In this document: positions 7,501 to 8,321 of the stretch, one piece after another
Layout of the letters: each line of letters starts with the position of its first letter
Position numbering within the stretch: position 1 is the first letter of the stretch
From: Veillonellaceae bacterium
GTDB lineage: Bacteria > Bacillota_C > Negativicutes > UBA1444
Length of the DNA: 8,321 nucleotides
Direction of reading: 5' to 3'
Assembly (NCBI GenBank): GCA_012798135.1
Contig: JAAZNU010000217.1
Location: forward strand, 1 to 8,321
Translations under genes and position numbers: made by a program
Notes under the pieces: generated by a model
Told to the model about the DNA's origin: nothing
The model's input: only the letters and a program-made list of their open reading frames with translations
Database searches by the model: none

Positions 7501-7902
7501 CAGGTATTTGAGTTCCCTCCATCGAAATCTGAAAAAGAGTTCAAATTTGTAAAAATTGTCGGACATACTAATTCAGTGGATAAGTTTAATTACATCTCTG
7601 AATTCAGGATCTTTGGACACCGGCATTCTTACAATTCAACATATGAGCAACAACCGGTTAAAATTTATCCCAATCCTGCTGAATTCTTCGTTAATATCAG
7701 TATTGACGACAATGCACTGAATTTTGATTTTATTAATATTATAAACATGGCAGGTAAAATAGTCTTTCGGAACCGACTCGATCCAGGGATCAGGAATTTC
7801 AAGATTCCGATAGATTTTAAAAAAGGACTTTATATTCTTCAGATGGGTTTAGGCGGAATAACACTTTTTACGCAAAAGTTAATCATCAATAATAGTATCT
7901 GA
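4576..7902 (+). CDS. Secreted multidomain right-handed beta-helix protein with discoidin and T9SS sorting domains (putative polysaccharide lyase or hydrolase)
   Basis: A 1108-residue protein. Residues 1-18 form a signal peptide (MRR, hydrophobic core, likely cut after VSA). Residues about 20-560 are a right-handed parallel beta-helix of the pectate-lyase/PbH1 type: the entry motif YYMSSSGNDQANG (21-33), the phrase LKPGDRVLFKRGDTF (53-67), then many Asn-rich turns such as NNLID and NNIIL. A beta-sandwich cap follows at about 606-652 (YYDVDGN 627-633, LPPYTSAVLL 641-650). Then come an SwmB-like region (about 665-740), a Ser/Gly/Gln linker (764-782), a PKD-like domain (about 786-875), an F5/8-type C carbohydrate-binding domain (about 880-1015; NILDGRIETMWSA 902-914) and a T9SS type A sorting domain (about 1027-1108; VKIYPNPA 1028-1035). 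Candidate active-site residues are His392, Glu416, Asp417/418 and Asp466, by analogy only. It probably acts on polysaccharide at the cell surface; the substrate and exact reaction cannot be read from sequence. The start is the only ATG that supplies the signal peptide. Confidence 0.88.
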   Translation: MRRALFVLLNSISIIVSATDYYMSSSGNDQANGISPSTPWQSIAKLNTVLSGLKPGDRVLFKRGDTFNGSLHITASGTEGNPIVFSNYGTGSEPVISGFSTISDWTNNGRGIFSKVLECSSEPMMVVFDGANTGMGRFPDNDWLTIDSHFGNTSLSDAELNSSTINWTGATVTIKVNRYTTNYLTIGSHSGNTINFPQGASFELCDGFGYFIQNDLRTLTLFKEWYYDSKTSTFYMYFGVESPLNHDVKVAAVDNGAVITGAGYITIDGLSFQGFNVNAIDLNNAPHITIQNSIVRYIGNNAIDGNKSGYRTSSDFIFRNNNVSDVNNCGLFLFSQFTHALIANNSISDVGLIFGTGYKKDLMSHSAIFIGNVGFDNLNTIIGYNRITNIGHRGISFLGTNITINNNLIDAFCLKEDDAGGIYTYQETYETRSCNVINNIILNGVGNISGTTTPSYDRMAVGIYTDGFTRGINIEGNSVAFCTYSPGYFSNSNVHGNLINNTFFANRYQIYTSGSIGLEYMTIQKNKFICKSPFPSMTWFFYSNTGFPDNTSLDYNCYSRPVANNDFMLWWIAPKSAQYLSLDQWRNTTGKDLHSYSSNIAVTNPDDIRFEYNASLLNKEIILDTDYYDVDGNKYSGKIILPPYTSAVLLKDNGTASQQSNPLLYVSSCVEDNTPSLIKINCSANLANIVSSSNTFTVLVNSSKREINNITVSGSQVLLTLASPIYIGDKISISYSAPSESPLQNTSGTLLTSFSNMNVSNNVTSSNSQSGSGSGQTNQPVEPKTNNPPVVLVSTQSEYPSGFVGEIDASKSYDSDKDILSYTWIAPASFPVSSTTGPKIRFLNPVVNSTITTEFKLNISDGKTVQSKTIPISIRPYRTDLDVAEVIDITASEYNASDLPYNILDGRIETMWSAYGDNQWIIMELKEPFDIQHVKIAFQPQGRKESYFDILASTDKKEWEPIFTKTASCSFSGNLQVFEFPPSKSEKEFKFVKIVGHTNSVDKFNYISEFRIFGHRHSYNSTYEQQPVKIYPNPAEFFVNISIDDNALNFDFINIINMAGKIVFRNRLDPGIRNFKIPIDFKKGLYILQMGLGGITLFTQKLIINNSI

Positions 7903-7961
7903 AATTCTCATCATCTGACAAAGGAACAAATTTTAACTCTATTTTGAGAGAAAGATAATTC

Positions 7962-7988
7962 CGATTATTATTGTGCAGCATAAAATCG
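7962..7988 (+). terminator. Possible weak terminator hairpin after the beta-helix gene
   Basis: CGATT and TTAT (7962-7971, with A7967 bulged) pair with ATAA and AATCG (7980-7988), giving nine base pairs around an eight-base loop, 59 bases after the stop codon. The stem is mostly A-T pairs and no T-run follows, so this is only the best-placed candidate and not a firm terminator. Confidence 0.2.
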
Positions 7989-8147
7989 AAAATTCTGTAA
8001 CTAAGACATTAAGGAAGATTTCCTTCCACATGGTTCGTCTTATATTTGTCCGGGTTATATGATTGGCCTCCAATAATTCACGTCTTTTTGTATTCCTGAT
8101 AAATAATTTAACGTGAGTTCGATATAATTTTTAATATAAATGGCTGG

Positions 8148-8179
8148 TTATTAACAAATTAATGATGTGTTGTTGATAA
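8148..8179. repeat. 10-bp inverted repeat with 12-base loop
   Basis: TTATTAACAA (8148-8157) and TTGTTGATAA (8170-8179) are complementary over ten positions with one G-T wobble, separated by twelve bases. It sits between the end of the beta-helix gene and the possible minus-strand frame at the right edge, so it could serve as a shared transcription end between convergent genes. The stem is A-T rich and weak. Confidence 0.3.
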
Positions 8180-8204
8180 TTAGTCGATCCTTAAAAAATC
8201 CGAT

Positions 8205-8321
8205 TTAATAATATTTTATCATGACCTGGCATTCCCTGACCAGTATATCGAGAAGTTCATTTAAGACACAGATAACAGATTCACGGATTTTACGTAACAT
8301 CTTCATCATATTGAATGCTGC
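8205..8321 (-). CDS. Possible C-terminal fragment of an unknown protein (start off the right edge)
   Basis: On the minus strand a frame enters from the right edge and stays open for 38 codons to a TAA at 8205-8207. The peptide is helix-prone and Leu/Val/Lys/Glu-rich (it includes MLRKIRESVICVLNELLDIL and ends VMIKYY). Base composition here is less AT-rich than in the adjacent gap, which mildly favours coding. Against this, the opposite strand is also open from ATG at 8221 to the edge (33 codons, beginning MTWHSLTSIS), so one or both frames may be accidental, and part of the stretch is an imperfect short repeat. I do not recognise a family. Confidence that it is a real gene is low. Confidence 0.25.
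   Translation of the reverse strand, partial: AAFNMMKMLRKIRESVICVLNELLDILVRECQVMIKYY
8269..8294. repeat. Imperfect CAGATT-type tandem units
   Basis: Three related units follow one another: CAGATAA (8269-8275), CAGATTCA (8276-8283) and CGGATTTTA (8284-8292), then CG. This resembles the degenerate strings of ACAGATTACACGGATT type that I recall from intergenic DNA in Bacteroidota genomes, sometimes next to small mobile or nuclease-like genes. That link is from memory and not shown by this window. Confidence 0.35.

Larger units (their letters stand above)
7903..8204. other. Intergenic region downstream of the beta-helix gene
   Basis: This 302-bp AT-rich stretch shows no coding frame I trust. 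It holds several weak inverted repeats: CTCT/AGAG (7937-7950), CGATT-TTAT/ATAA-AATCG with one bulged A (7962-7988), AAGGAA/TTCCTT around a three-base loop (8011-8025), and TTATTAACAA/TTGTTGATAA (8148-8179). None has the GC-rich stem plus T-run of a classical terminator, so the transcript end is unresolved. Confidence 0.55.

Noticed and set aside
7216..7552. Overlapping open frames at 7216-7398 (minus) and 7361-7552 (plus)
   Set aside because: Both fall within the discoidin domain coding sequence in other frames and show no independent support.
8011..8025. AAGGAA/TTCCTT hairpin as terminator of the beta-helix gene
   Set aside because: Six-bp stem without a following T-run and more than 100 bases after the stop; too weak to call.

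Overview
The window looks like accessory surface-polysaccharide DNA from a member of the Bacteroidota, perhaps a Marinilabiliales/Prolixibacteraceae-type lineage (the finer placement is inference). Support comes from two lipoproteins with an LSSC/LSSC-type lipobox, a C-terminal type IX secretion (T9SS) sorting domain, AT-rich DNA, and start codons preceded by A/T-rich leaders without a clear Shine-Dalgarno sequence.

Layout: (1) 1-535, minus strand, the first 178 residues of a lipoprotein with a fibronectin-III-like domain; its C-terminus lies beyond the left edge. (2) 536-877, an AT-rich divergent intergenic region with a small 13-bp palindrome (832-844) just before the next gene. (3) 878-1681 and 1705-4089, plus strand, 23 bp apart: an outer-membrane polysaccharide export lipoprotein (Wza-like) and an inner-membrane Wzz/BY-kinase co-polymerase (Wzc-like) ending in a tyrosine cluster. 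(4) 4090-4575, a 486-bp gap with no convincing gene. (5) 4576-7902, a 1108-residue secreted right-handed beta-helix protein with added beta-sandwich, PKD-like, F5/8-type C (discoidin) and T9SS sorting domains. (6) 7903-8204, AT-rich, with weak inverted repeats. (7) 8205-8321, open reading frames on both strands reaching the right edge, undecided, overlapping a short CAGATT-like imperfect repeat.

How the genes may work together: the Wza/Wzc pair forms the envelope-spanning export channel and its chain-length/phosphorylation control. The large T9SS protein is a likely polysaccharide-active enzyme or binding protein delivered to the cell surface, where it could trim, cleave or hold the exported polymer. 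Glycosyltransferases, a flippase, a polymerase and a tyrosine phosphatase are not in this window, so the rest of the pathway must lie elsewhere, most likely to the right. No RNA gene, CRISPR array, complete mobile element or riboswitch was recognised.
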